The notes: a model not told the origin generated them from the letters alone. 64,000 nt of DNA from Halostreptopolyspora alba (GCA_003725585.1 RJMB01000004.1:124001-188000), one strand, 5' to 3'; positions 8,110 through 17,050 are shown, numbered from the stretch's first letter. Made by a program: numbers and translations.

Positions 8110-8681
8110 TGAACGACACGACTCCGGAGACCACCCCTTCCCAGACCGTCGGCCCCTACCTGCACATCGGGCTGCACTGGCCCAACGGCCCGTTCGTCGT
8201 GGCCGAGGACCACCCAGGCGGGATCTGGATCCGCGGGACCCTGACCGACGGAGCGGGCCAGCCGGTCCCGGACGGGCTCATCGAGACCTGGCAGGCCGAC
8301 CCCAACGGCCGGTTCGACCACTCCGACGACCCGAGAGGGGCGGCCAGCTACCCCGGTTTCCGCGCGTTCGGGCGCTGCGACACCGACGAGCGGGGGGAGT
8401 TCGGCATCCTCACGCTACGTCCGGGAGCTGTTCCGGGGCCGGGAGACACCGTCCAGGCCCCGCACATCGACGTGTCGGTGTTCGCCCGTGGCATGCTGCA
8501 CCGCACCGTCACCCGCGTCTACTTCCCCGAGAACACCGAGGCGAACGCGGCCGATCCGGTGCTCAGCGGCATCACCGATCCGCGGGCCCGTTCCACGCTC
8601 ATCGCCGAGCCCGCCACGGACGGCTACCGCTTCGACATTCGGCTCCAGGGGGAGAACGAGACCGTGTTCTTCGACATCTAG
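8109..8681 (+). CDS. pcaG: Protocatechuate 3,4-dioxygenase alpha subunit
   Basis: 190 aa, usual for PcaG. It begins with the diagnostic TPSQTVGPYLHIGL and carries GLIETWQADPNGRF, the intradiol-dioxygenase core motif shared with PcaH. The iron ligands are supplied by PcaH; PcaG completes the active-site pocket. APHIDVSVFARGMLHR and TRVYFPE match the alpha-subunit family. Overlaps the pcaH stop by one base. Confidence 0.95.
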   Translation: MNDTTPETTPSQTVGPYLHIGLHWPNGPFVVAEDHPGGIWIRGTLTDGAGQPVPDGLIETWQADPNGRFDHSDDPRGAASYPGFRAFGRCDTDERGEFGILTLRPGAVPGPGDTVQAPHIDVSVFARGMLHRTVTRVYFPENTEANAADPVLSGITDPRARSTLIAEPATDGYRFDIRLQGENETVFFDI

Positions 8682-8738
8682 AGCCACGCACGGAACCCAT
8701 CGGGACCACCGCACGACCACCGGAAGGGCGACACACGG

Positions 8739-10112
8739 ATGACCGGGCTGTTCTCAGGCGTCTTCGCGCGCGGCGACGTCGCGGACGAGGTCGGCGACGC
8801 GGCATGGCTACGGGCGCTGCTCGACGCCGAGGCCGCCCTGGCGCGCGCCCACGCCCGCACCGGCCGAGTCGCCCCGGAACACGCCGAGGCGATCGCGGCG
8901 GCCTGCGTACCGGAGAAATTCGACGCGTCCGCCCTGGGCAATGCCGCGGAGGGCGCGGGTAACCCGGTGGTCCCGCTGGTCAAGGAGCTCACCAGGGTCG
9001 TTGGCGGTGAGGCCGCGCGCCACGTGCACGAGGGCGCGACCAGCCAGGACATCATGGACACCGCCGCCATGCTGGTGTGCCGCCGGGCGGGGGAGGTGAT
9101 CCGGGCCGAGTCCGATGCCGCCTGCGCCCGCCTGGCCTCACTGTCCCGCGAGCACCGCGCGACGATCATGGCCGGTCGAACCCTGCTGCAACAGGCGCTG
9201 CCCACCACGTTCGGGGCGGCCGCCGCCGGCTGGCTCGACGGGCTCGGCACTGCCACACAGGCACTGAACGAGGTCGTCGAGTCCCGCACCGCGGTCCAGC
9301 TCGGTGGCGCCGCCGGCACTCTGGCCTCCCTCGGCGACGACGGTCCGGCGGTACTCGCGGCCTACGCCGTCGAGCTGGGGATGCCCGAGCCCGTGTTGCC
9401 CTGGCACACCGAACGCGGGCCGGTCGCCGAACTGGCCGGGGCACTGGCCCGGGTGTGCGGCGCGGCCGGCAAGGTCGCGGGCGACATCGTGCTGCTCGCC
9501 CAAACAGAGATTGGAGAGGTCACCGAGTCCGGCGGAGCCGGGGTGGGTGGCTCCTCCACCCTGCCGCACAAGCGTAACCCGATCGCGGCGGTCTCCGCGG
9601 TGGCCTGCGCCGAACAGGCACCGGGCCTGGCCGCCACCCTGTTCGCGTGCCAGATCCAGCAGCACCAGCGCGCGGCCGGGCGCTGGCACGCCGAGTGGCT
9701 CCCCCTGGCCGACCTGCTGCGCACCACCGGGGCGGCCGTGGCGTGGCTGGGAACCTCACTCGAACGGCTTGACGCGCACCCCGAGCGGATGCGCGCCAAC
9801 CTCGACCTGACCGGCGGGTTCCCACTCGCCGAGCGGGTCACCACGGACCTCGCCGACGAGCTCGGCCGGTTGCCCGCCCACGAACTGGTACGGGACGCCT
9901 GCCAGGAGGCCGCCGGCAGCGGGCGCGCGCTCGCCGACGTGCTGGCCGAACGCCTCCGGGGCCGCCGCACCCGGGACCAGATCGACGCCCTTCTCGACCC
10001 GGCCGGCTACGTCGGCAGCACCGGTGTCTTCGTGGAGCGCGCCCTGTCGGCACACGCCGACCGCGCGGCGCGGATCGGCGGACGAACCAGCGACAACGAC
10101 GAACAGGAGTAG
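8739..10112 (+). CDS. pcaB: 3-carboxy-cis,cis-muconate cycloisomerase
   Basis: 457 aa member of the fumarase/aspartase superfamily. Conserved blocks are EGATSQDIMDTA (substrate-binding TSQD) and the superfamily signature GGSSTLPHKRNP, followed by QQHQRAAGRWHAEW. It lactonises carboxymuconate to 4-carboxymuconolactone. Adenylosuccinate lyase is the closest alternative, but the position between pcaG and pcaD and the GSSTLPHKRNP variant favour PcaB. Starts 57 nt after pcaG with GGAAGG upstream; pcaD follows within 4 nt. Confidence 0.93.
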   Translation: MTGLFSGVFARGDVADEVGDAAWLRALLDAEAALARAHARTGRVAPEHAEAIAAACVPEKFDASALGNAAEGAGNPVVPLVKELTRVVGGEAARHVHEGATSQDIMDTAAMLVCRRAGEVIRAESDAACARLASLSREHRATIMAGRTLLQQALPTTFGAAAAGWLDGLGTATQALNEVVESRTAVQLGGAAGTLASLGDDGPAVLAAYAVELGMPEPVLPWHTERGPVAELAGALARVCGAAGKVAGDIVLLAQTEIGEVTESGGAGVGGSSTLPHKRNPIAAVSAVACAEQAPGLAATLFACQIQQHQRAAGRWHAEWLPLADLLRTTGAAVAWLGTSLERLDAHPERMRANLDLTGGFPLAERVTTDLADELGRLPAHELVRDACQEAAGSGRALADVLAERLRGRRTRDQIDALLDPAGYVGSTGVFVERALSAHADRAARIGGRTSDNDEQE

Positions 10113-10115
10113 GAC

Positions 10116-10904
10116 GTGAGCGTCGACGTGCACTACGTGGCCGACGGCCCCGAGGACGCGCCGGTCGTCGTGCTGTCCGGGTCGCTGGGCAGCACCCTGG
10201 ACATGTGGGAACCCCAGGTGGCGGCCCTGGCCTCCGAGTTCCGGGTTGTCCGTTACGACCACCGTGGCCACGGGAACTCCCCCACCCCTGACGGGCCGTA
10301 CTCGATGGCCGACCTCGGCGCGGACACGGTGCGGCTCCTCGACCGGATCGGGGCCGAGCGGGTGTGTTTCGCCGGGCTGTCGATCGGCGGGATGGTCGGG
10401 ATGTGGCTGGCTGCCAACGCGCCCGAGCGGATCGACCGGCTGGCCCTGCTGTGCACGTCGGCGCGGTTCGCCCCACCCGAGGCGTGGGCGCAGCGCGCGG
10501 ACCTGGTACGCCGGGAGGGCACCGGTGCCGTCGCCTCCGGTGTCGTGGCTCGCTGGTTCACCACCGGCTACGCCGAGAAGGAACCCGAGGTGACCGAGCG
10601 GATGCGCGCCATGGTCGCCGCCACCCCCGCCGAGGGGTACGCGGGATGCTGTAACGCCATCGAACGCGCGGACCTGCACCCCGAACTGGGCCGGATCAGC
10701 GCGCCAACCCTGGTCGTGGGTGGTGCCGAGGACCCCGCGTCCCCGCCCGACCAGGCCGAACTGCTCGCGGACGGAATCGGAGGGGCGCGGCTACGGGTGC
10801 TCGACTCCACCGCCCACCTCGCGAGCTGGGAACGCGCCGACCATGTCAACGAGCTGCTGCGGGAGCACTTCTCGGCCACCTCCCAGGCGGCACGAAAGCC
10901 CTGA
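10116..10904 (+). CDS. pcaD: 3-oxoadipate enol-lactonase
   Basis: 262 aa alpha/beta hydrolase with a GTG start. The nucleophile elbow is GLSIGGMVG. The oxyanion region is VLSGSLGSTLDMWEPQ, with YDHRGHGNSP after it, and the PcaD-typical GYAGCCNAIERADL is present. The acid and histidine of the triad sit in VVGGAEDPASPP and STAHLASWE. It hydrolyses the enol-lactone to 3-oxoadipate. In many actinomycetes this domain is fused to PcaC as PcaL; here the frame ends and a separate pcaC follows 33 nt later. Confidence 0.92.
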   Translation: MSVDVHYVADGPEDAPVVVLSGSLGSTLDMWEPQVAALASEFRVVRYDHRGHGNSPTPDGPYSMADLGADTVRLLDRIGAERVCFAGLSIGGMVGMWLAANAPERIDRLALLCTSARFAPPEAWAQRADLVRREGTGAVASGVVARWFTTGYAEKEPEVTERMRAMVAATPAEGYAGCCNAIERADLHPELGRISAPTLVVGGAEDPASPPDQAELLADGIGGARLRVLDSTAHLASWERADHVNELLREHFSATSQAARKP

Positions 10905-10937
10905 CCCAGGCCACACACCGAGCGGACGGACTACGCG

Positions 10938-11345
10938 ATGGAGACCGAGAACACCGGCACCCCCCGGGACGAGACCGACCGCCACGCCGCCGGCATGCGG
11001 GTGCGACGCGAGGTGCTCGGGGACGAGCACGTCGACCGCGCCGAAGCGAGGAAGACCTCGTTCACCGAGCCGTTCCAGGACCTCATCACCCGTTACGCCT
11101 GGGGCGACATCTGGACCCGGCCCGGGCTCGACCGGCGGACGCGCAGCTGCATGGTGCTCACCGCGATGACCGCCCAGGGTCACTGGGACGAGCTGGCCAT
11201 GCACGTGCGCGCGGCCGTGCGCAACGGGCTGACGGCCGACGAGATCCGGGAAGTCTTCCTGCAGGCCGCGATCTACTGCGGAGTTCCGGCCGCGAACAAG
11301 GCGTTCGCGACCGCCCAGTCGGTACTGCGCGAGATCGACGGCTGA
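10938..11345 (+). CDS. pcaC: 4-carboxymuconolactone decarboxylase
   Basis: 135 aa, the standard length for free-standing PcaC of the AhpD-like/CMD family. Visible motifs are GMRVRREVLGDEHVDRA at the N-terminus, TRSCMVLTAMTAQGHWDELAMHVRAA in the middle and EIREVFLQAAIYCGVPAANKAF near the end, all hallmark PcaC segments. It decarboxylates 4-carboxymuconolactone to the enol-lactone used by PcaD. Eighth gene of the operon. Confidence 0.95.
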   Translation: METENTGTPRDETDRHAAGMRVRREVLGDEHVDRAEARKTSFTEPFQDLITRYAWGDIWTRPGLDRRTRSCMVLTAMTAQGHWDELAMHVRAAVRNGLTADEIREVFLQAAIYCGVPAANKAFATAQSVLREIDG

Positions 11346-11382
11346 GCGCGACACCACCCCACCACACGAGCGAGGAACGACC

Positions 11383-12558
11383 ATGCGCACCAACGTAGCC
11401 ATCATCGGCGCCGGACCCGCCGGCCTGCTCCTTTCCCAGCTGCTGTACCAGCAGGGCATCGACTCGGTCGTTCTGGAGCGCCGCGACCGCGAGTACTGCG
11501 AGCAGCGGCAGCGCGCGGGCATGATCGAGCACGGTGTGGTCGAGCTGCTCCGCGACGCCGGTGTCGGCGAGCGCATGGACCGTGAGGGATTCGCGCACGA
11601 CGGAATCGAGCTGCGCTTCGACGGGCGCAGTCACCGGGTGGACTTCCGCGAGCTGACCGGGCGCAGCGTCATGATCTACGCCCAGACCGAGATCGTGAAG
11701 GACCTGATCGCGCGGCGCCTCGCCGACGGCGGTCAGGTGCTGTTCGAGGCGGAGGCCACCGCGGTCGAAGGCGTCGAGGGCGACCACCCGCGGGTGCGCT
11801 TCACCCACAACGGGGTCGAGGAGGTCCTGGAGTGCGACGTCGTGGCGGCCTGCGACGGTTTCCACGGCATCGGCCGGGCCACCCTGCCCTCCGGCGTCGC
11901 ACGTACCTTCGAGAAGAGTTACCCGTTCGGCTGGCTCGGGATCCTGGCCAACGTCGCGCCCTCGTGCGAGGAACTGATCTACGCCCACCACGCCAACGGG
12001 TTCGCGCTGCACAGCCTGCGGTCCAACGAGGTAAGCCGCCTCTACCTGCAGGTTCCCGCGGACACCGATCCCGCTGCCTGGTCCGACGAGCGGATATGGG
12101 ACGAGCTCGCCACCCGCTTCGCACTCGACGACAGTGACTGGACACTGAAGCGCGGCCCCATCACCGACAAGGCGGTGACACCGATGCGGAGCTTCGTCAC
12201 CGAGCCGATGCGCTACGGGCAGCTCTTCCTGGCCGGCGACGCCGCCCACATCGTGCCGCCCACCGGAGCCAAAGGGCTCAACCTGGCGCTGCGCGACGTG
12301 TCGTTGCTCGCCGAGGCACTGACCACCTGGTACGGCAAGGGCGACACCGCGCTCCTCGACTCCTACTCCGACAGCGCGCTTCGTCGGGTCTGGCGTGCCG
12401 AGCACTTCTCGTACTGGATGACCTCCCTGCTGCACGTCCACCCGGACTCCGACGAGTTCGACCGCCGGCTGCAGCTCGCCCATCTGAGCCACATCGCCGA
12501 CCTGCCCGCCGCCGCCACCCACCTCGCGGAGAACTACACCGGCCTGCCTCGGGTGTGA
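11383..12558 (+). CDS. pobA: 4-hydroxybenzoate 3-monooxygenase
   Basis: 391 aa class A flavoprotein hydroxylase. The FAD Rossmann motif is GAGPAGLLLSQLL with the adenosine-binding VVLERR, then the DG motif ACDGFHG and the ribityl-binding GDAAHIVPPTGAKGLNLALRD. Overall layout and length match PobA. It makes protocatechuate from 4-hydroxybenzoate with NAD(P)H and O2, supplying the substrate of PcaHG. Last gene of the operon; start preceded by GAGGAACGACC. No clear terminator was recognised in the 274 nt that follow. Confidence 0.94.
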   Translation: MRTNVAIIGAGPAGLLLSQLLYQQGIDSVVLERRDREYCEQRQRAGMIEHGVVELLRDAGVGERMDREGFAHDGIELRFDGRSHRVDFRELTGRSVMIYAQTEIVKDLIARRLADGGQVLFEAEATAVEGVEGDHPRVRFTHNGVEEVLECDVVAACDGFHGIGRATLPSGVARTFEKSYPFGWLGILANVAPSCEELIYAHHANGFALHSLRSNEVSRLYLQVPADTDPAAWSDERIWDELATRFALDDSDWTLKRGPITDKAVTPMRSFVTEPMRYGQLFLAGDAAHIVPPTGAKGLNLALRDVSLLAEALTTWYGKGDTALLDSYSDSALRRVWRAEHFSYWMTSLLHVHPDSDEFDRRLQLAHLSHIADLPAAATHLAENYTGLPRV

Positions 12559-12832
12559 CGGGGTCACGGAAGTCACTGGCCATTCCCACCAACCACACCA
12601 GAAACGTCCGTTTTGTTGGCGAATAGTGTCGCATGACCTCTCAAAACGATTTCTGGGGTCGGTGCGAACCGTCCGTTGATCTCGGGAAAATCGTCCCCAC
12701 CGCGCCGTTCGGGACGCCGATATCCCCTGATCACGACGAGACGAGATGTCCGCTGGCCGGCTATCGAGTACCCTCACGGCAATATAATCCGGTGAGCGCC
12801 AGCAGGCTTTCACACCCCAGAAGAGGACAGCG

Positions 12833-13711
12833 ATGTCTAGCTTGGGATCCCCCGCCTTCCTCAAGAAACTGAGCGAACGGTACAAAGCGCCGGACGAGAT
12901 CGACATGTCAAAACCGAGCATCGCTCGGGTGTACTCGTACTATCTCGGGGGCAAAGATCATTTCGAGGCCGACCGCGACATGGCGAACTACGCGGAGGAC
13001 GTCGTTCCCGGCGTCACCGATCTCGCCATGGCGAACCGGGCGTTCGTGCAACGCGCCGTGCGGCACATGGCTGATCTCGGAATTCACCAGTTCCTCGACG
13101 TCGGATCGGGCCTGCCCACCGACGGAAACGTCCACCAGATCGCCAAGGAGACCACCCCCGACGCCCGGGTCGTCTACGTCGACCACGACCCCATGGTCCT
13201 CACCCACGCTCGGGCGCTGCTGGCTGACAGTGCCACCTGCATGGTCATCAGCGAGGACCTCACCAACCCGCGGAAGATCATCAACGCCGAGGGAACACGC
13301 TACCTGCTCGACCTGAAGCGGCCCGTGGGGCTGATCCTCGGCGGGATCCTGCACCACCTGCACAACTCGCAGAACCCCCAGCGTCACACCCGGGAACTGT
13401 GCGACGCGCTCGCCCCCGGCAGCCACCTCGCCATCAGCCACTTCTGCCGGCCCGACCCCGCCGACCACCCCACCGACGCCGAACGCGCGGAGCGGCTCCA
13501 GCAGGCGTTCCTGGAGAAACTGAACACGGGGCTCTGGCGTCGTCACGACGAGATCCTGGCCTACTTCTGCGGCTGGGAGATGCTGCCTCCGGGCCTGGTT
13601 CCCCTGGACGAGTGGCACCCCCTGCCCACCGGTTCCACCTCCGCCGGCTCCTACCGGATGCCGCCGCGCAACCGGAACCTCATCGTCGGGGGTGTGGCGC
13701 GCAAACCCTAG
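12833..13711 (+). CDS. SAM-dependent methyltransferase of the DUF574 (Methyltransf_19) family
   Basis: 292 aa. DUF574 hallmarks are IARVYSYYLGGKDHFEADRD near the N-terminus, the SAM-binding QFLDVGSGLPTDGNVHQIA, the acidic segment VVYVDHDPMVLTHARALL, and GGILHHLHN. The family is widespread and expanded in actinomycetes; its substrates are largely unknown. GAGGA precedes the ATG. It stands alone, convergent with the following orphan gene and separated from it by a strong hairpin. Family firm, substrate unknown. Confidence 0.85.
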   Translation: MSSLGSPAFLKKLSERYKAPDEIDMSKPSIARVYSYYLGGKDHFEADRDMANYAEDVVPGVTDLAMANRAFVQRAVRHMADLGIHQFLDVGSGLPTDGNVHQIAKETTPDARVVYVDHDPMVLTHARALLADSATCMVISEDLTNPRKIINAEGTRYLLDLKRPVGLILGGILHHLHNSQNPQRHTRELCDALAPGSHLAISHFCRPDPADHPTDAERAERLQQAFLEKLNTGLWRRHDEILAYFCGWEMLPPGLVPLDEWHPLPTGSTSAGSYRMPPRNRNLIVGGVARKP

Positions 13712-13715
13712 GTCT

Positions 13716-13758
13716 CCACGGTCCTCTCACCTCCCGGAAGCGCACGAGAGGACCGTGG
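13716..13758. terminator. Bidirectional intrinsic terminator between convergent genes
   Basis: Perfect 13-bp arms CCACGGTCCTCTC (13716-13728) and GAGAGGACCGTGG (13746-13758) enclose a 17-nt loop, five nt after the methyltransferase stop. No T-run follows, as is common for actinomycete hairpin terminators. Confidence 0.7.
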
Positions 13759-13978
13759 CCAGCGGCGAAAGGCTCCCCCGCGCAGCGGGCCGCGGACAGC
13801 GCGGGTTCTCTGCCCAAGCACTGACGACCACCGGCGCATCCGCGCCAGCCCCACCGAGCTCGAAGACATCGCCACAGCCGCTCTCGTCCCCACCCACTTC
13901 GACGTGGGCGCCTCACACGGAACCTCCGCGAGCGCCCCAGTGGCTGTCGCCCCGACGAGGAAAACACTCCGGGGCTCA

Positions 13979-15496
13979 CTACTGGACAGCTATGTCGAAT
14001 ACCGACCCTTGGGTCCATTTCTGCTCGGAGATGTCCCACACATATGACGGCGCGTCCATGTGGGGAGGGTCCCCGTCCATTCCGACCCACCGGATCGGTG
14101 ACTCGGCGCTTCCGAAGGAGGCCGGAGAGTCCTCACCGTTGATATTGGTTGATATGTTCATCACCCCGGAATACAGGACTCCCGGCTCGGACACCAGCCT
14201 GATTCCCGCGTTTTGGGCGTCTCCGGCCAGGGTGAACGAGGCGGGGGGCATGGGCTTCATATCTCCGGTGGCCTCGTCCACCAGGTTGGCGTCACGAGTA
14301 CGGGTGTCGTACGTCAGCTGGTGGCCGAAGTTCTCCCCAGCCCCACCCTGACACTCGACCCTGGTCACCTCGGGTGGCGCATCGCCGTGGTCGACGATGT
14401 TCACCTCGATCTCGGACACGGTGAGCATCTCAGTCTCACCGGCACGCATTTCCACGACAACCTGGGGCCAGAGGATGTACACGCCCTCCTGACGTACGAC
14501 CCAATCGCGCCAGTCGTCACAGTGCCCCCTTTGCTCGCCGTTCGGATAGTCCGGAGGGTGGGGTAGCTCTTCGGGAGATCCCGCGAACAGGAAGCTCGCA
14601 TAGTCAAAGTAGAGGTCCACCCCCGCGACTTCCGCGTAATCCGGCGAGTTGTCGAAGTTGCACTCTACGCTGTTGTCATCTCCTTCCACGTCACAGTTGT
14701 CCTGGACGTCGCCCCCGCCCTCGGCGGTGTGGGGGCCGGTGGCTGGCGCGCCACCGGGGTCCTCCGTGTCCTCGTTGGCCGCGGCGGGATTCTCGTCGTC
14801 ACCGGAGACTGTCCGCATCGCGAAGAACACGACCAAGGCGAGGGCGACGAGGACGGCCGGCGTTCCCGTGGCCACCACCCCGATGGACGGCCTCGAGAAC
14901 CCCCTGTTCTCGCTGCCGCCCTCGGGTGATTCCAGCTTCGCGTTCCCCAACTCATCATCGCCATACTCTTCTCCCGAACCCGTTGGACGAGGGGGAAGTG
15001 ACATACCGAAACGCTCACCCGCCGTTCGCGCGAACCGCTCGTAGGTGAGTGGGTGGTCCACGATCGATCTGGCCAGCTCGTCGCATACGCCCTCGTTACG
15101 CAACCGGTCCAGCTCGGAGTACGAGGCGACCTCTCCGAGGCTGATCTTCTGGTGGCCGAACCAGTCCACCCGCGCCTTGAGCTTGCGCCCTCTCGCTTCC
15201 TGGGGAACCCCGTGGACCTCCAGGTTCAGCGCCACTCGAAGCACGTTCTTTTCGACCAGTGAGTACTTCGATGGATCGAGGCGGCTGATGTGGTGTTCGA
15301 GGTGGCAGTCCACCTTACGGCGGACGCGGTCCGGGTACGGTTCGTCCTCGGGGTAGATGAACCAGAATTCCCGCCACGTCTCTCCGAGTCTCTCATAGAG
15401 ACCGGGCGTTTCGATGCCGTAGCTTTCTCCTCTCGAAATGAGACTGAGCAACGTCTCCGCGACTCGGGTTACTTCTGGTTTCTGAGCTCGGGGCAT
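13979..15496 (-). CDS. Orphan single-pass membrane protein with cytoplasmic helical domain and acidic extracytoplasmic domain
   Basis: About 505 aa from the ATG at 15496 (an upstream in-frame start at 15619 would add 41 residues). Residues 1-195 form a soluble domain rich in charged residues and aromatics (ETWREFWFIYPEDEPYPDRV, then HLEHHISRLDPSKY) that I do not recognise. One membrane helix follows near residues 210-230 (GTPAVLVALALVVFFAM). Then comes a low-complexity Gly/Asp/Glu linker and a roughly 250-residue outer domain with several cysteines. The order suggests a sensor or surface receptor with N-in topology. Codon use is less G/C-rich than its neighbours, consistent with horizontal acquisition. 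The reading frame is long and intact; function unknown. Confidence 0.65.
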   Translation of the reverse strand: MPRAQKPEVTRVAETLLSLISRGESYGIETPGLYERLGETWREFWFIYPEDEPYPDRVRRKVDCHLEHHISRLDPSKYSLVEKNVLRVALNLEVHGVPQEARGRKLKARVDWFGHQKISLGEVASYSELDRLRNEGVCDELARSIVDHPLTYERFARTAGERFGMSLPPRPTGSGEEYGDDELGNAKLESPEGGSENRGFSRPSIGVVATGTPAVLVALALVVFFAMRTVSGDDENPAAANEDTEDPGGAPATGPHTAEGGGDVQDNCDVEGDDNSVECNFDNSPDYAEVAGVDLYFDYASFLFAGSPEELPHPPDYPNGEQRGHCDDWRDWVVRQEGVYILWPQVVVEMRAGETEMLTVSEIEVNIVDHGDAPPEVTRVECQGGAGENFGHQLTYDTRTRDANLVDEATGDMKPMPPASFTLAGDAQNAGIRLVSEPGVLYSGVMNISTNINGEDSPASFGSAESPIRWVGMDGDPPHMDAPSYVWDISEQKWTQGSVFDIAVQ

Positions 15497-15570
15497 CTCG
15501 TCCTCGTCCAGAGGGCCAGCAGGGGAGGCAGCATCATACCGCACCCCTACGACCCCGTCAGCGGAACGGG

Positions 15571-15768
15571 TTATTCCGCCCAAGAGAGAAAATTGTTCCG
15601 TGAGAACAATGGACGCCACAGGAATTCGCGCATCGAGACGCCGGTGCTCCGAAAGCGCGGAAATAGTGTGGCCTCGGCCGCGAGGAGACTGTCCGTCTCC
15701 CCCGCGACCACGGGCGAACCGGGCGGGAACGCGACGTCCACGCCCCGGGTCGCGGTGTTGTCAGGCAC
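15571..15768 (-). CDS. Possible small protein of unknown function
   Basis: 65 codons from a GTG with only a weak ribosome site. The first 40 codons show the high-G/C third-position pattern of real genes here, while the last 20 do not. No family recognised. The frame stays open upstream of the GTG, so this could also be the tail of a decayed gene. Low confidence. Confidence 0.25.
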   Translation of the reverse strand: MPDNTATRGVDVAFPPGSPVVAGETDSLLAAEATLFPRFRSTGVSMREFLWRPLFSRNNFLSWAE

Positions 15769-16030
15769 CTCGCCACCCCGCCAGGTACGAGGTGAGAGAG
15801 CATCGTGAACGCACAGGACACTTCCCCCGATAACCGGGCGCGAACTCCGAGAACCGAAAACGGGAACTGGCGATATCTTCCCAGGACGGAGTTCCCATCG
15901 GTCTTCAACCAGTTCTCATCATCGGGTTTCCCGGTGACACCCGCGCTTTTTGATGGCATCACGGATATGTGTCCTCGCCGAGGGCATGGGGTGGCCACCT
16001 CCTTCCAACACATGGAAGGACCCCGAGTCC
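15769..16030. other. Intergenic stretch upstream of a small membrane-protein gene
   Basis: With the doubtful ORF at 15571-15768 this makes about 400 bases without an assured gene. Long frames crossing it on both strands have irregular third-position composition. The only support for a start is GGAAGGA at 16014-16020, ten nt before GTG 16031. Confidence 0.5.
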
Positions 16031-16267
16031 GTGTCGAACCACAGCGAATCGTGCCCCGCCACAGCTCTCATCGGCTTCGTGCCCATACTGGCGGCGTTCA
16101 TCACCGGCTTCGTCGTCTGCCTTGTCACCAAGGCGACCCTGTCCGCAGTGTTCGGGAACTGGTGGCAAAGCAGCCGCGGCGCCAGGGACATGGAGATCGC
16201 GCGCCTGCGGGCGGAGAACGCCGAGCTACGCCGAGCTCTCGGCTTGGAAACGGGCGACTCGCAGTGA
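16031..16267 (+). CDS. Small single-pass membrane protein with C-terminal coiled coil
   Basis: 78 aa if translation starts at GTG 16031, which follows GGAAGGA by 10 nt; an in-frame TTG at 15950 would add 27 unconvincing residues. One hydrophobic helix (about residues 12-33, ALIGFVPILAAFITGFVVCL) is followed by a charged heptad-like tail, MEIARLRAENAELRRALG, that should form a short coiled coil. The stop overlaps the start of the next small gene in GTGA, implying coupled translation. No known family. Confidence 0.5.
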   Translation: MSNHSESCPATALIGFVPILAAFITGFVVCLVTKATLSAVFGNWWQSSRGARDMEIARLRAENAELRRALGLETGDSQ

Positions 16268-16422
16268 CCCGCGTCTTCCTCGACGGCCGTCCCCGTTTCG
16301 GGACGATCACCCGGGCGGCCACCGCGGAGCGCCGGCACGCGGTCGCCCACCGGTACCTCCGTACCGATCCGGCCAGCGGCGGCTCGTTCCCACTCGCCGC
16401 TCCCGCCGGCCAGCGGTGGTGA
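16264..16422 (+). CDS. Very small basic protein, translationally coupled
   Basis: 52 aa from a GTG that overlaps the preceding stop by four bases (GTGA). Almost every codon ends in G or C, as in real genes of this genome. Strongly basic in its first 35 residues (RAATAERRHAVAHRYLR). It lies opposite the non-homologous tail of the truncated gene at 16307-17050. Not recognised as a known family. Confidence 0.45.
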   Translation: MTRVFLDGRPRFGTITRAATAERRHAVAHRYLRTDPASGGSFPLAAPAGQRW

Positions 16423-17050
16423 GTCTCGTCGGGCCGGGCGCCCCGCGTCCGGCCCCTCCTCTCCCCTCACGACACGCGGAAAGGAGTGTTCTCCCAATTC
16501 CCCGTTTCGTTGGCCCCGCACCGGGTTGAGTGATGCGTTCGCCGTCGTGGAGGACCAGCGGAAGCACCTGGGCGATGGTGGCGGCGTGAATGATGTCGTT
16601 GATACGTCCGGCATGCCGCCGGATCAGCAGCGCGGCACGAAGTAGGTCCTCACCCAGCCCGGCCTCCGTACCCACACGGTCGGCCACGTCCCGATCCGCA
16701 CCGTGGAGCCGGCCCTCCAACCCCGCGACGTACTCCGTCAGGTCCCCGGAACCGGTGAAGCCGATCAGAGTTCGCAGCGCCTCGGCCGGGGCGGTCTCGT
16801 CGTCGTCCACTCCAGCGGCACCGCCCGATGTGGCGAACCCCAGACGACCAAGGTGGCGCAGCGCGGTGTGCGTGGTGAAGTCAGCGCGACTCACCTCCAA
16901 CACCGCCTCGAGAACCTGTTTCGGCGGCCAGCGGCGGCCGTTGACCTCCACCCAGTGCTCACGAATCTCCTCGGGAGCGCTGTCCGCCATCCGTGCCTCG
17001 ACCCATGCGCGACCGAGCCGGTACTCCTCACCGTTCATCCGGAACCGCAC
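16307..17050 (-). pseudogene. Conserved actinobacterial hypothetical protein, 3' truncated
   Basis: The first about 172 residues look like an intact conserved protein: EIREHWVEVNGRRWPPKQVLEAV, a tandem-domain start, then RADFTTHTALRHLGRLGF and a helical segment RTLIGFTGSGDLTEYVAGLE...LLIRRHAGRINDIIHAA...LPLVLHDGERIT. After GERIT (near 16534) the frame runs on into a 75-residue Arg/Gly-rich tail that looks like non-coding read-through and overlaps the small gene on the other strand. From memory, relatives continue with a separate structured C-terminal part, so the 3' end appears replaced. Function unknown; the WPPKQVL motif is also seen in small nucleic-acid-associated proteins. Confidence 0.55.

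Noticed and set aside
15558-16013. 151-codon reverse frame upstream of the orphan membrane protein
   Set aside because: Arg/Ser/Pro-rich with irregular third positions and no ribosome site; a different frame in the same region looks slightly more coding-like but is also doubtful.
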